Assembly (NCBI GenBank): GCA_033439265.1
Contig: JAVTVX010000019.1
Span: forward strand, 22,470,039 to 22,534,038
Reading direction: 5' to 3'
Length of the DNA: 64,000 nucleotides
From: Dillenia suffruticosa
Taxonomy: Eukaryota; Streptophyta; Magnoliopsida; Dilleniales; Dilleniaceae
In this document: positions 30,623 to 43,819 of the stretch, piece by piece
How the letters are laid out: each line of letters begins with the position of its first letter
Position numbering within the stretch: the first letter of the stretch is position 1
Program-made: the position numbers and the translations under genes
Notes under the pieces: model-generated
What the model saw: the letters and a program-made list of their open reading frames with translations, nothing else
What the model was told of the DNA's origin: nothing
The model's database searches: none

Positions 30623-33600
30623 AAGCAAAATCGTATGAAATGATCTCAATATTGGTGATCTTCAATTTGTCGTTAGGGAAGAGGCTGTATGATGGATATT
30701 CCTAATTATCTCCATCGTAACTCCCTCTCTCAAGCCAAGTGAATTTGCTACTTCTGGCATGAGTTATGCTGATAACTGCTTGTATAATATAAAAGGCATC
30801 AATATGGAAAATTTAACCTCGTAGTTTGTTCAATTAATGTGCATGTCATTGAATGTTGATCTAAATTAAGTTAAGGCAAATAATGACTATTGAAAGTATT
30901 TTTATGTTTCTCTCATGCTACAGAAACTGCATTCTCTTCGGCCTACCATGAGATTCTAGCTAATGGAATCGCATTGAAGCAGATGATATGGCATTGCTGA
31001 TGCACAGGAAGGTGAGGTTCTTTTGGTTGGCATTTACATTAATAAACATATATTCAATAGATGGTTTTGTGAGTAGATCCTGAATAGGAATAAACATTCT
31101 TCCAGATCTTTGCAATTGTGTTCATATCTTGCTTAATTGGATATCTCATTTATCTTTCTCCTTTTATTGTTAAATAGTAAAATACAAAGACCGAATATCA
31201 ATATAGAAGGCCAGTGTTTGTTACTTTAGGGGCTTTGTTTGTTAGATGACGTTCCAATTCTAGTCTGGATCACCATCCTGTTTCATTCAAGTGTTTAAAC
31301 GATGTTGTTTTGGCTAACCTCAAGCAGCACAAAATGGAATATTGCAGTGCTACATGGTGGGGAATACACATATAGGAGATAAATGGAATTCCACATATGA
31401 TCCACTAAGACTAAATGAACTTGGGAGGCATAAATGCCAGACGTGTGGTACCTTTTGTTCAAAATTTTAAACCAGCAAGTTAGAAAATTTGTATTATGCA
31501 ATAGAATGAAACTCTAATTCCTTTTCTCTTTTTTGGGCCATAAATGTGGTTATTCAGAAGTGTTCCTATTGTTGTTTTCTTTCCTTCTATGCTATCATGG
31601 AGAGAAATTCTATTGGGCCTGATATGCATCAGGGGCTGCCACGTTTGGATTAAAAATACACTTTTTTTTCCTTTTTTTTTTTAAATGGATGTACTAATTG
31701 CCTGCCACGGTGTGATGGTCTGCCTTGTTGAGGCCAAGCACCATGCTTCAACCGCATGGTGTAGTAGTGTACTAGTAGTACCTTTGAAATAGGTTTCAAT
31801 ACTTTAGACCTTTTTTCAGTTATGGCCCACTGTTGACAAGGCGGACTGCATGGAGGAATAGTGTGGGAGTAGTACCTTTGTAAATAGGTTTCCATTTTTT
31901 TATTGGTAATGTTTCAATTTTTCCTCATGTTAGGAGACAAGGGGCTAGAACATAATAAGTCTAATAAACCTATTCTCGACCTTTGGAATAGATTTCCACA
32001 ATAGCAAGTTTTAATCACTCTTTCGACTTAACAAAGCTTAATATGCCTTCAGTTGTGTGCTACCTACTTTCTGGCTTTCATTTATTTGCTTGGTTACGAA
32101 ACCATTCGCTCAAGTGAATCTTGTTATATGCAATACACCGTACAACATACTTGCCTCCACATTGCTTGTTGGTTGATGCCTTCGGATTGTTGATTCTAAG
32201 TGCGTGCCACATGTGTAGTTTGAGGAAATTAAGCCAGATGCGTGACATATGGTAGCCCGAAGGCATACCTTATTTCAACTTATTTATATGTTTTGTTATG
32301 ATAGACCTTACTCCGGTGCGTAGGGTCTACTAAGTCCATCTTTAACCAGGTGGTAATTAATGAAGTTTTGTTTCATAATTTATTTGAGAAAATGAGAAAT
32401 TCAAATTAATTTTTTTAATAACAATTATAAAGTCTAGCAGTAAAAACCAAAATTTCCTTAAAAAACTAAAATCATCATTATATCAATATATATATAACAT
32501 TGAGAAGTCTACTTAATTTCAACTTTCACAAATGGGATGATAGTTCCTTTTCTAATATACAAAATAATAAAGTTTTGTTTACTCATAGTTTATTTAAGAC
32601 TTTTTTCTTTTAAAATAAATATCACATTCAATTGATGAACTATGTAACAACAAAGTGGTGAAACTCTTGCTATTTTTTCCCCAAATAACTTTATTTCAGT
32701 TTCCCACTTGGATCAAGAGAGGAAGCGTTTGATCCATTTTATATTTGATTTACTTGTACTCATAAATTGGAAGGAGGTACTACTACTTTTCTTAAACCTC
32801 TGTTATGTTTGAAAAAAGAATAGAGTCTATGGTCAAGATATTTTAATTATCAAAATAATTATAAATCTAATAATAATTTAATTAAGTATAAAAGTATTGA
32901 AATTTGAACAAAAAACTAAGTTTATGAAAACAATAATATTTGATACGAACTTAACTTTCATGATTTTGATAAATACATAGTAAAGTTCTTCAATATTTTG
33001 ATAATGAAAAAAAATTGTACCACATTATTTTGTTCACTTTTAAGCAATATTGAATTCCTGTGTAGGAAATTGGACATGAACTCGCTTATCTAGGATCAAT
33101 CTAGCAACATTAACGTAATTGTGTCTCTTATTAAATTTTATTAACTCAGTCATCGAACAATTCAATTACTCTTATTTGAAATTTTACAAACACCTAGCAT
33201 CTTGAACAATTGAACCATTTAAGATAAAAGAATATGGAGTAAGTGGATTATGATTTGCCCTTACGAACTTTATGTGTTCGGGAACTTCAATTTTTTGTGC
33301 TCTAAAACACAAAGATCCAACAACATATCTCCTCTACAATAGACAAGAGCAAGATGCCAAAAACAATAATGAAAAGGAAGATGCTACAAGGATAACTCTT
33401 CACCAATCGCACAGCAACTTTGAAGTAAGATGTCATGAAGCATCCTAACACACAACACCACAGCAATAACCTATACTCAACCGTTCAATTATTACTCTTC
33501 TTTTTGCTATTTTAGCCCTTTGGCCAACCTATTCACATTGGCCATATATCAAGTGGATAGACTAAGACAGTCTATAGATACAAACATTGGCAAAATTACT

Positions 33601-34209
33601 ACTTTTGGTTACATTTGACAAAGACAATGACAATCCTTAAAACCCAATAGAATTGAAATTGAAACCGTAATTTTAGTAAAAAGAAAAATAAAGAAGCACT
33701 GAAATGGATAATGTTCTCTACATATTTAAAAATTTATAATACATATAATGCTATATATCGTTAATATATATTGTTAATCTTATATAATATATTTTAATAT
33801 TAGATTAATTCTAAATAACATTAATGGTTTTACATTGCAGATGTGTTTGCTATGATTGGACGTGTTGTTCAATTAGAGGGGAGAAATTCTTGTCTTGAAG
33901 CGGTCGAGGTATATATTTTTTCTTCGCATATTTTCTTTTATTTTCTTTGTTTTATATCCCTTGTTCCTAGTTTCCATATATGTATGTGGTATATTCGCGA
34001 AATGCAATAGTTATAAATTATTTTGTTATTTTTTCCGACTCAACGTTTTATATTTGTTAAATTTTCTGAAAATATGTTAATATTTTTAAAATATTTTGTT
34101 ATTAGATGTTCATTATTTCTTATTAATGTTTTTTTTTCAATATAATATATACTTTGTTAATACTTTATTTATTAATATTTTATAATCTTTATTTTTGTAA
34201 ACAACGACA
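30623..34209. other. Unrecognised 3.6-kb region inside the CACTA element
   Basis: This lies between the tRNA fragment and the transposase start. The related minus-strand element has only about 1.7 kb at this place. Apart from AT-rich, intron-like sequence and several short frames (31295-31501, 31650-31895, 32078-32266, all minus), I see no family. A short ETAFSSAYHEILANGIALKQ frame at about 30926-30985 could be a captured exon, but I do not recognise it. Confidence 0.4.
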
Positions 34210-37200
34210 ATGCAAAACGAAAGAAATTGGATGTATAATAAGAATTTACCTTATCGTCGTGATTTAACTGATGAGTTTATTTGTGGGGTGGAATAATTCT
34301 TGAATTTCGCTACTAGTAAAGTTGAGTTTATGGATGGAAATAAGTTAAGGTGTCCGTGTAGAAAGTGTGGTAATGTCAAATTTCATGTATGTGATAAAGT
34401 TAGGGAACATCTTTATAGATTTGGTTTTACTTTAAATTACTACAATTAGACTTGTCATGGTGAACCATTTATATCTGATGAAGAGTATGTGCGAAATATG
34501 GATTATTCAGTTAGAGGGGATAACAATTATTATGATCAGTTAAATCCATATCAGCAGATGGTATTTGATGCAGCGGGTCAAAATTTTGTTCCCCAATCAA
34601 ACTATGCAAGTTCTAGTTTTGTACCAACAAATCAAGATGTACCTACAAGTTCTGCATCACTATTGGAGGGGGTAGAAGCAACATGTGTCGATGAGAATGT
34701 GCAAGATGAAAATTATTTGTCTAACCAATTTCAAGAAATGTTGAGAGCTGCAGATGAACCGTTATGGGTTGGTTGTGACACCCACACTAAGTTGTCATTA
34801 ACGGATAGAATGTTAAATGTTAAGGCAGAGCATAATTTGTCGGAGAATTGCTTCAATGATATTGTTCAAGTAATGGGAGAAGTATTGCCTCGGGATCATA
34901 TAATACCGAATGACTTTTATAGTATGAAAAAATTGGTGAATGACTTGGGTCTTCCGGTGGAAAGAATTGATGTATGCAGAGATGGTTGCATGTTATTTTG
35001 GGGAGCTGATGAAAATGTACAATTTTGTTAATTCTGTAACCAAAGTAGGTACAAGAGTATTAGGACAGCAGGTCGTAATCAGCGACCTAAACCATTCAAG
35101 CAAATGTTTTATTTGCCCTTAACTCCTAGATTGCAAAGACTTTATGCATTGAAAGCTACTGCTGAATATAAGACTCGGCATGCAAATCATCAAACAAAAG
35201 AAGGGTTAATGTGTCATCCTTCAGATACAGAGGTATGGAAAAATTTTGATATGACATATCCTGAATTTGCAAGAGAGACTCGAAACATTAGGTTAGGTCT
35301 TTGTGCTGATGGGTTTGCTCCATTTGGAAAATCAGGGAAAACTTATTCATGTTGGGCAGTGATATTAACTCTGTATAATATTCCTCCGGGTATGTGTATG
35401 AAAACACCCTATATATTTTTGACATTGGTTATACCGGACCCGCAAAATCTGAAGAAGTTGATAGATGTTTATATGCAACCATTGATTGCGGAGTTAAAAC
35501 AATTATGGGATGACGGTGTTCTTACGTATGATGTTAACACTGATCAGATGTTTGTAATGAAGGCAACTCTTCTTTGGACGATAAATGACTTCCCAGCTTA
35601 TGGCATGTTATCAGGATAGAGTACTGCTGGGGTTTTAGGATGTCCTATATGCATGGAGAGATCTAAGTCATTCAGATTGAAATATGGTAAAAAGGCGAGT
35701 TATTTTAATTGTCATAGACAATTTTTGCCACAAAATCATAAATTTAGAAGAAATAAAGAAGAATTTATGAAGAATAAAGTTGAAAAAACACCTCCTCCGT
35801 TGAGATTAACTGGTCAACAAATTTGGGAGCGAGTATCTCACTTTTCATCTGTTATTGAGGACCCACATGGTACAACGTACAGATATGGAAGTATGCATAA
35901 ATTGACCAAACGGAGTATATTTTGGAATTTACCATATTGGAAGACCCATCTAATTCATCATAATCTCGATTTGATGCAAATCGAGAAAAATGTTTTCGAA
36001 AATGTGATTAATATATTGATGGATGTCTCTGAAAAAACGAAAGATAACTTGAATGTGAGAAAAGATATGCGGCTTCATTGTAATCGGCCTACACTTGATG
36101 TGGATGGAAGTAGTAAGGGACCAAAACCAAAGGCAATTTATACAATAAATAAGGATCAGAGACGGAAAGTTTGTGAATGGTTGAAATCGCTTAGATTTCT
36201 TGATAGTTATGCCTCAAATTTTGGGAGATGTGTCGATATGAAAGAATGCAAGTTGATTGGTTTGAAAAGTCATGATTGTCACATATTTATTGAAAAATTG
36301 ATTCCGATTGCTTTTAAGGAACTATTACCAGATTTTGTATGGGCCGTCATTATAGAGTTAAGTATTTTTCTACATGATATTTGCTCGACAGTATTAAAGG
36401 AATCACATATGATGAAATTAGAGAGAGATATCCCTATCATTTTGTGTAATTTAGAAAGGATTTTTCCTCCATCATTTTTTGATTCCATGGAACACCTTTT
36501 GGTTTACTTGCCTTATGAGACCAGAGTTGCAGGTCCCATCCAATATCGATAGATGTATCCATTTGAAAGGTAACTTTTGCACCTTCTCTTCATAACAATA
36601 TTTAGAGTGCATGCCATTGTACTAAATTCATTATATATCATTTTCTGATACACTTTATTTAATTAAAATTAGATTTTTATATCATTTGAAGAGAAAAGTG
36701 AAAAATAAGGCACGGGTTGAAGCCTCTATTGTTAATGCATACATTGCAAAGGAAGTGACAACTTTTGCTTCATATTATTTCGAGCCTCATGTCCAATGTA
36801 AGAGACGGCGAGCGGACAGAAATGATGAGGGTTCTGTTGATCCTAATTTAAAATCATTCTCTATTTTCAACTATCTCGGTCGACCAAGTGGGTCATGTAA
36901 GGTTAGATATTTAACTGCTAAAGAATGGCGGGCAGCCCATACATATATTTTACTGAACTGTCCAGAAGTTACGACATATTTTGAGTAAGTCCTTTTTTCT
37001 CAAATATAAACAATGTATTATTTGTTTTGTTAAAATTGTTGACATAAATTGTTTTCTTTAATCGTAGGATTTTTCAATATTCACGGTCTGAACTATCGAT
37101 GCATGAGTTCAATCGTGTGTGCGATGAAGAATTTGCAGTATAGTTCAAAACATATGTTAGTTTTGTGAATGTTAAATTTTATAAATATTTGATTATTAAA

Positions 37201-37949
37201 AAAATAACATATTTATTTTACTTCAGGTTCAATGTAATCAAGATCAAGTTGAATAAGAATTGTTACTTAATCTGTCATGGGGTCCAAATTCAATGGTACG
37301 AACTTGGCCATCGTATTTTATAAACGGGTATAATTTTCACACTCAAGAATATGGAACCGGAAAAGCTACTATAAATAGTGATGTTTGCGTTTAGTCATCC
37401 AACGATGAAGGTGTAAAAGATGAATTTTATGGTTTGTTGGATAAAATTATTGAGGTTGAGTACATTGGAGCAGAGTTGCGAGTCGTTTTATTTATGTGCC
37501 AATGGTTTAACCCCGTAAAAGGGATGGATGTGCATCCAAAATTTAATTTGATTGATATAAATCATAAAAAATTTTATAAAAGATATGAACCATTAGTATT
37601 GGCACAACAAGCGATTCAAGTGTATTATACTTCATATTCTAGTTTGAAACGTGACAAAATTGATTGGTGGGCTGTTTGTAAAACGAAAGCATGAAAGAAA
37701 ATTGAGGAACGTTGGGAAGACATAGCATATCAACAAAAGGAAGTTGTCAATATGTTTCAGACTGAGAAATATATTATTCCAACATTACGAGATCCACGTG
37801 GAGTAATGATAGATATTGATCAAAATGAAATTCATGAGGCTGGCGATGAAGAACCTGATTTTGAGACAGATGATGAAGATGAGGATGAATTTGATGTTGA
37901 AGAATCTGATAATGAGGATGATGATGACAATGATGACTTTGATTTTTGA
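34210..37949 (+). pseudogene. CACTA TNP2-type transposase (plus-strand copy)
   Basis: From the ATG at 34210 a single frame runs to about 36550 with five in-frame stops (near 34294, 34447, 35029, 35617 and 36550). Segments in order: Transpos_assoc (WMYNKNLPYRRDLTDEF, LRCPCRKCGN), the central zinc-binding-like region (about 34980-35090), the catalytic region (FAPFGKSGKTYSCWAVILTL; TLLWTINDFPAYGMLSG; CPICMERSKSF), the DUF4218 region (GLKSHDCHIFIEKLIPIAFK; LERIFPPSFFDSMEHLLVYL), a further exon 36674-36986 (FSIFNYLGRPSGSCKVRYLT) and a DUF4216 region at about 37230-37694 (VHPKFNLIDINHKKFYKRYE). The acidic tail ends DNDDFDF at 37949. Two stops fall where the family has Trp (GWST and YRWMYPFER), consistent with TGG to TAG decay. 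Confidence 0.9.
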
Positions 37950-38246
37950 TCGTCGGTAAGTATTGTTTTTTAAGATTTATTATAATTGTCTAACATCAGA
38001 TTAAATTTTATTTTACTGTTTCAATGTGAAAATACATTTAGATTTGTATATTTCGTTTCTCAATTTGTATGTTATATTTAGTGCCTCATGTTTCATTTTC
38101 GAAATATTATTTGCTAATATGTTGTTTTGTTTTTATAGATCATTTCGGACGACAATTTAAAAATGGTATGCTTTTTCATATACTCTATTATATTTTTTAT
38201 AAACATGCAATTTTCATTGCTTGCAAGAAAAAACTCTTGTTACAGT

Positions 38247-40427
38247 TTCAACGTGGAGGACATAGACAATCTTCTGATGCAAGACCAAACTCTTCGGCGT
38301 CACCGTCCATTTCAACTGCACCTTCCCATGCCCCTTCACCTTGTACTGATACACTTTTACCGTTTCCATCAGTTGCACCTTCAATTGTACCTTCAATGCA
38401 AGATTCACACGTTGAGGGGGAAGATACGCGAGAGGTGATATCCCCTTGCGGAGATTCGTAAATAGTAAATTTTGAAATATTATCACAATTGTTTCTTTAT
38501 TTATATAGCTGATTAGTTTATTTAACTATTTTTTTATTAACCATTTTTTTGTTTCTAATTTTATGATAGATTCACAAATTCTATGTATGTTATTCATGAG
38601 TTGAATAGAATCATTAACAACCATTAGGAGGAGTATCGATGTTTTACACAAGTACTCCAGATGATATCAAAGAGTTATGGTGGAGAGAATTCAAGGTAAA
38701 TGAGGCCTCTAAATTTAAATATAAAAATAAGTGTATAATTTAAATATAACAAATTGTTTTTTTTTAAGCGAAAGTTCAATTGGGATGAGACCGAAGAGCT
38801 TGAAATAAGAAGAATATTTAGGAAAAAATGTGGTCATCACATCTGAGGTGTACTAAATCATGTAAAAAAGAGCCGAAAGAAGCCACACTGCATCACCGAA
38901 GAAAATTGGCTCAAGATTTTAAATTTCTGGGATTCCGATGAGAGTCGACGAAGGAGTGAGCAGAATAAAAAAAATCGATCTTATAATTCTGGGGAATTAT
39001 CTGCTACTTATGCGGGAGGCTCAATCAATATTGATGAGTATAGAAATAGAATGGTAATTTCGTTCAATTATTATTTTTTTGAATTTAATTCATTTATTTT
39101 TTCATTAATTCATCTAACAGTGTTTTTTTTAGACCAAGGAAATGGGATCACCGCCATCATTTAAAGAGACTTTCGCACGGACTTTTCAGAAAAAAGACAA
39201 GACCTGGAGTGGGGAGAGAATTAGAGCGGTTATGGTATGTAATTTCAAAATTTTAAATTGTTTTATAGAAACTTTATAACAAAGATTTTAATATATTATG
39301 CTCAATTTATCATAACAACATTAGAACAAGAATTTAATAGATTTGTCTATTCCAATATTTTTTCAACTACTTAAATTGAACTTTTCATTTCTAATTTATG
39401 TATATATATATTTTTCATTATTAATTAAAATTAAAGAATACATAATATCAAATTTGTTACGTCAATTCGAAATGGTTGGTTCATTATGTTACGTATCAGT
39501 ATAACTTTTTTCTTTATTCGATCTGTTATAGTTTCAAACTCGTAATAGTAGTTGAATTTTAATTTCAATTACAACACTTCTCATTATCTAAATATCATTC
39601 TAATGGATTAAACAACTAAATATATAAATATAAGTATGTGTAATTTTAATTCCATAAGTGTATTAAATTTATCATAATTGATTCACATATTAATTTTTGT
39701 GTCTAATTGTTTACTGTCAATCGCTTAATAAGGAATACAATTTTGTATTTTGACTTTATTTGTTAGATTTTTTATTATATTATTAAATTGTTAATTAACA
39801 CTTCTATTTCTTTTGTTGGATCTTTTAGTATATTGTTATTTTAATTTTCTTCTAATTTCTTATATAACAATGCAGGAGAAATATGATCAGCTTCTACTTA
39901 GAAATTTCAGTGGTAGTGATGATGCTGCTACGTCTGAGCCATCTGTTAATGATATGACTTTATGGCTCGAGGCTACTGGTGAAGCAAAGCAGGGAAGAAT
40001 ACTTGGGATGGGCTCTTTGAGCAGAACTTATAGACTCAGTGGTCTATGTTTTTCCGCTCAGACACCAGTAAGAGCAGAATTAATGCAAATGAACCAAGAG
40101 CTGAGCCACATGAAGGAGCTGTTAGCACAAAAAGACAATGAACTTCAAGCCATACGCGTAGAACAGCAGCGAAGAGACAATGAACTTCAAGCCATGCATG
40201 TAGAACAGCAGCGAAGAGACAATGAATTTGAAGAGTTTCGCGTACAACAGAGGCTTATAATGCAGTATTTTCAGCTAGTCTCCGCTTCAAGTTCGATTTC
40301 CCATTTTTTATCTCCTCCAAATGATTGTGATGATGAATATGACATATTTGGTGATGGTGATGGTGATGGTGACGGTGGCGGTGACGGTAACGGTGATGGT
40401 GACGATGATGGTGATAATATTTCTTGA
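38247..40427 (+). pseudogene. CACTA second ORF, Transposase_24-like (plus-strand copy)
   Basis: Exons by splice motifs: about 38247-38460 (Ser/Pro-rich linker ending CGDS), about 38570-38695 (TSTPDDIKELWWREFK), 38769-39053 (RKFNWDETEELEIRRIFRKK; GVLNHVKKS), 39133-39234 (TKEMGSPPSFKETFARTFQK) and 39876-40427. The middle exon also has the WLKILNFWDSDESRRRSEQN and NKKNRS blocks. The last exon has the GEAKQGRILGMGSLSRTYRL motif, then a Gln/Glu-rich coiled coil with a repeated NELQAIRVEQQRRD unit, and an acidic Gly-Asp tail from a GGTGAT microsatellite. It is less damaged than its neighbour: one early stop region near 38458 and one TGA near 38850 were seen. The protein is thought to bind subterminal repeats. 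Confidence 0.85.
40348..40413 (+). repeat. GGTGAT/GGTGAC hexamer run coding a Gly-Asp tail
   Basis: About eleven hexamer-like units lie in frame at the C-terminus of the Transposase_24-like protein. They code alternating Gly and Asp with a few Asn. Confidence 0.85.
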
Positions 40428-40769
40428 AACAGTTTTTATTTCACGTTTATATTTAATTAGACTTGTCATTAGAATTTCGTTTATACTTCTACATATTTGA
40501 TATTCTGTAACTTATTTATTACTGTTTATTATTATTTCATGACGATGGTAGTGTTTTTATAATTATTATTTGATTGATACTATTAGATGGTTAATTGTTT
40601 GAATGAGTAGAGACTGCATAAATTTCATATTATTGGCTGTTGGATGGTATCCTGAATGATTTGTTGATGATGATGTTGGCGGTTTAGTTCATAAACTGGT
40701 TGGCTGAGACTATCAGGGAGGAATATGATATATATGGAAATTTGGTGTAAAAATTAAACAAATCAATTT

Positions 40770-41515
40770 TTTTGTCGCAAATTTTCTAGATTCGTCGCTG
40801 ATTTTGATTTTCGTCGCAAAATTTGTTGCTGAATTTTTAACATTTCGTTGCAAAATTCGTTGCAAAATTCGTTGCAAAATTCGTCGCCGATTTTGTCACA
40901 AAATTGCGACAAATTGTACGACAAATAAATATTCCTCGGACTTCAGCGACGAATAAAATTTGTCGCAAATTGCAACAAAATTAATTTCGTCGCAAAATTT
41001 GTTGCAAATATTAGCAACAAAAAATCTTTTGTTGGAAATTTGCAATGACAAAATTCTTCGCTAATTTGTGACAAAAAATATTCGTCGCTGAATTGGTCGC
41101 AAAATTGCAATAAAAAATTTTTTTATGTTAATTTATCCGACGAATTTTGCGACGGATAATTTTGAAACATAATATTTCGTCACAAAATTGGTTGTAAAAT
41201 TGCAACAAAAAAATATTGGTTGCTAATTTTTGTGACAATTTTTGCAACAAAAATTTTGTTGTTGGAAATTTTTCCTACGAATTTTTCGTCGTAAATTTTG
41301 TCGGAAAATTGCAACTAAACAGTTTTGGTTGTTAATTTTTGCAACGAATTGTGCGACGAAATATAATCTGTCGCTAATTTGCGACAAATATGATATTTTT
41401 GTCATAAAATTTTGCAACGAGTTATTAGCGACAAATTATTTTTTTTCAAAAAAATTTGTCACAAATTTATTTAGCGACGAATTTTTCTTAAATTTTCGTC
41501 ACAAAATAACTGTTT
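40770..41515. repeat. CACTA 3' subterminal array
   Basis: Many copies of TTCGTCGC, TTTGTCGCAAA and GCGACGAA occur in both orientations, more degenerate than the 5' array. AAATTCGTTGCA is repeated in tandem at 40855-40880. The array stops ten bases before the terminal TTTGTAGTG. Confidence 0.85.
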
Positions 41516-41525
41516 TTTTGTAGTG

Positions 41526-42490
41526 ATATTATGCTTCTATGATGAAGTCCACCGCCAGAAGCTTCTGGACCTCTTATTGAATTGCTTGTTGACACTCTAG
41601 CATGAACATCATTTTCTTTTGTTTCATAGGCTTGTGGCTCTGGTCCATAGTCAATTTATGGACAATCACCGTGGAGCGGATCCCCGACATATCATCCGGT
41701 GACCACGCGAAGACTTTAGAGTGGCGACGAAGGCATTCAATGATGGTCTCACGCAATGGTAATGATAGGCGAGCTCCGAGTTGAATGATTTGTCCAGGGA
41801 TATCGGTGATTGGGATCTCGACTACCTCCTCGGCGGGTTATGGTTTATCTGTCTGCATGATATCATCTCTGAATGTTACCGTTTCTATTGAGGGATTTTC
41901 TCTACTTCCTTTGAATGAAAGCAGAGTCAATTGACAAGGGTTGCAGTTGAGGGTTGCGATATCCTCTACTGTTCTGAACTTGACTTCATGTGTTTAGTGT
42001 TTAGCAAGACCTCCAAGTTGTTCAAATTAGGACGACCTAGGGAAGCATTGTGAGGGGATGAAAATTTGATTATGATGAACGTGGTCATAGTGGTAGCATG
42101 ATTTGAGGATATCCCCAAAGTTATGGGAAGTGATATAGTACCTTATGAGTATAACGATTATCAGAGAGTCCTTTTAAGGGAGTCATTTGGGGTTGTAGAT
42201 TTGTGGGGACGAAACCCATATATTAAAAAGCATCCCAGTAGAGAAAATCACGATCTGTTCTTTGATCAATGGGAACTCTCCTCACGATATATGGACCTAT
42301 CTTGGCTATGATGACTAGTGGATCATGGTGGTTTGAGACGACTCCGTCTAAATCATCGTTATCAAAGCTGATTGGTGGTCTCTTTCTCTTCTTTGACATG
42401 ATAGCAACTGTGATAAAAGACTAGACGTGACGTAAGCCTCCTTCTAGCCTATTTTCACGAACAATGTCAATCTATTGGAGATAGATTTAG
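41526..42490 (-). pseudogene. Ty3/gypsy protease and start of RT (right half of a split pol)
   Basis: The minus strand runs downward from about 42490. It has a linker SKKRKRPPISFDNDDLDGVV, protease-region sequence (IGPYIVRRVPIDQRTDRDFL; TTFIIIKFSSPHNASLGRPN; LNNLEVLLNTKH) and then the pre-RT block ETIIECLRRHSKVFAWSPDD, MSGIRSTVIVHKL. This continues into the RT start (EVQKLLAVDFIIEA), where the CACTA terminus cuts it at 41525. The protein continues at 27798-27580. The protease active site DGGSSAD is degraded (DQRTDRD), and frameshifts occur. The motif style is that of the Tat-type gypsy lineage. No gag was found on the right; sequence identity ends near 42490. Confidence 0.82.
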
Positions 42491-43250
42491 ACTCCATAGA
42501 TAGCTGTTCCGATCTGACTTGAGTAAGAAGTTGATGCGGAGGAACCTTTAGAGCCTTCGAAAATAGTAAAACCTGCGAATATTGTTAGAGGGTGCTTCGG
42601 TGGGAAGACTCCGACATTCAACTCAAGAAAAACAGTGTTAGAGAATGAGAAATAGGCTAAGGAGCACTAGCTCTTTTCCCGTGCTGTCTTTTGTGTGCTT
42701 TTTGTGTAGAGTCTTAGAATATACCTGACGGATTAACTTTGCATAGTATATATATATATATCGTATCTATATGGAAAGTCTCGTAGATCCTTCGGTGTGC
42801 AAGAATCTTAGTGTTCTAGTGGAGAAATTGTATTAGATCTTTTAAAATTATAGGAATAATGGGAGTAGACTTTTCATTGATTAGAAGTCTTCTTTATTAG
42901 ATAAGATTGTAGTTGTTATGGACATCTTTTTTCTTATCAGATGAGATTGTAATATATTTATATCGGACTAGAAAAGTTTGAATTTTTCAAAACTTTCTTT
43001 TCTTATCGGAGAATTGTACTTTAGACTCGTTATGCGATAGGAGAAAGTGTGATGGAACGGAGAGCCAAAGGTCAAATGACCGAGGAGTCAAGGAGGTTGA
43101 GGAACCAAGGAGCTAATGGGTCCACCTGGCGATAGCAGAAGAATGGGCTGATCGTCTATGGACCTAGTTATGGCTTGGTAGGTCCAATGAGTTCTGGATT
43201 TCTGTGATCATGGGCTGTCAGGCCCGTATCATCCTCCGGAACTAGAATTT
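42491..43250 (+). mobile_element. Possible LTR fragment of a gypsy element
   Basis: The stretch has LTR-like wording for Tat-type gypsy elements in plus orientation: GGTGCTTCGGTGGGAAGACT at about 42593 followed by CTCCGACATTCAACTCAAG, and a later GGGCTGTCAGGCCCGTATCA at about 43209. Its orientation is opposite to the pol fragment next to it, so the locus is rearranged if this call is right. No clear LTR ends were found. Confidence 0.35.
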
Positions 43251-43819
43251 TTTTGTTTTTTTTTTTGTTGTAGTACAAAAATTTAAATATGAAATTATTA
43301 GGTTAGGGGAGGAGAGTTTGTACCATTAGACTGTCTCCTTAATGACCAAAACTAAGATTAATACATCATGAAATAAGTTGTAAGAATTAGGAAGGCCTAC
43401 ACTAAAGCGTACAAAACTCCAAATGACCTAAGTTTTAGTAGTGAGATTGCAAAAACTATGGAATCATGTATGTAGAACAAGTTACTTTGCCTGTCTTTGT
43501 AAGGTCAATTCTTAATTAAAATTCTCATATGAGATGTCACTATAAACATATGGAAGCCTAGCATTCAATCGTTCAGATCTCAATTGGAATTAGAATAACA
43601 TACAAAAAGTTATGGAGAAAAGATTGAAGGGTTCTTGGTATATGAAAATCTTAAAAAGTTCATACCAATTAAATTATTTTAAATAAAAACTAGAGTCACA
43701 ATTCTCAATGAAAACTCCTAAATGATACGTTGCTAGAAACCTCTTAAGGTTTATTGGAGATGAGTTTTGTTTCACAGATAAGCTGTTTTGCTGACTCAAG
43801 TAGGAACCGGTGTGCATGT

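Larger units (their letters stand above)
27799..41525 (+). mobile_element. 13.7-kb CACTA element inserted in a gypsy pol gene
   Basis: The left terminus CATTACAAAAAAACACGG at 27799 (second C of CACTA changed to T) pairs with the right terminus ending TTTTTTTGTAGTG at 41525, whose complement is CACTACAAAAAAACAG. The flanks carry the 3-bp duplication ATA (27796-27798 and 41526-41528), the size made by CACTA transposition. The two outer flanks are the two halves of one minus-strand gypsy pol gene, which independently proves the insertion. Inside lie subterminal arrays at both ends, a GC-rich hairpin array, a plastid-like tRNA-Ser fragment, a TNP2-type transposase (34210-37949) and a Transposase_24-type gene (about 38247-40427). 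Stops in both genes make it inactive now. Confidence 0.92.

Noticed and set aside
30062..30649. Pro/Gly/Arg-rich open frames on both strands
   Set aside because: Produced by the GC-rich hairpin array; each frame repeats with the 142-bp unit and matches no family.
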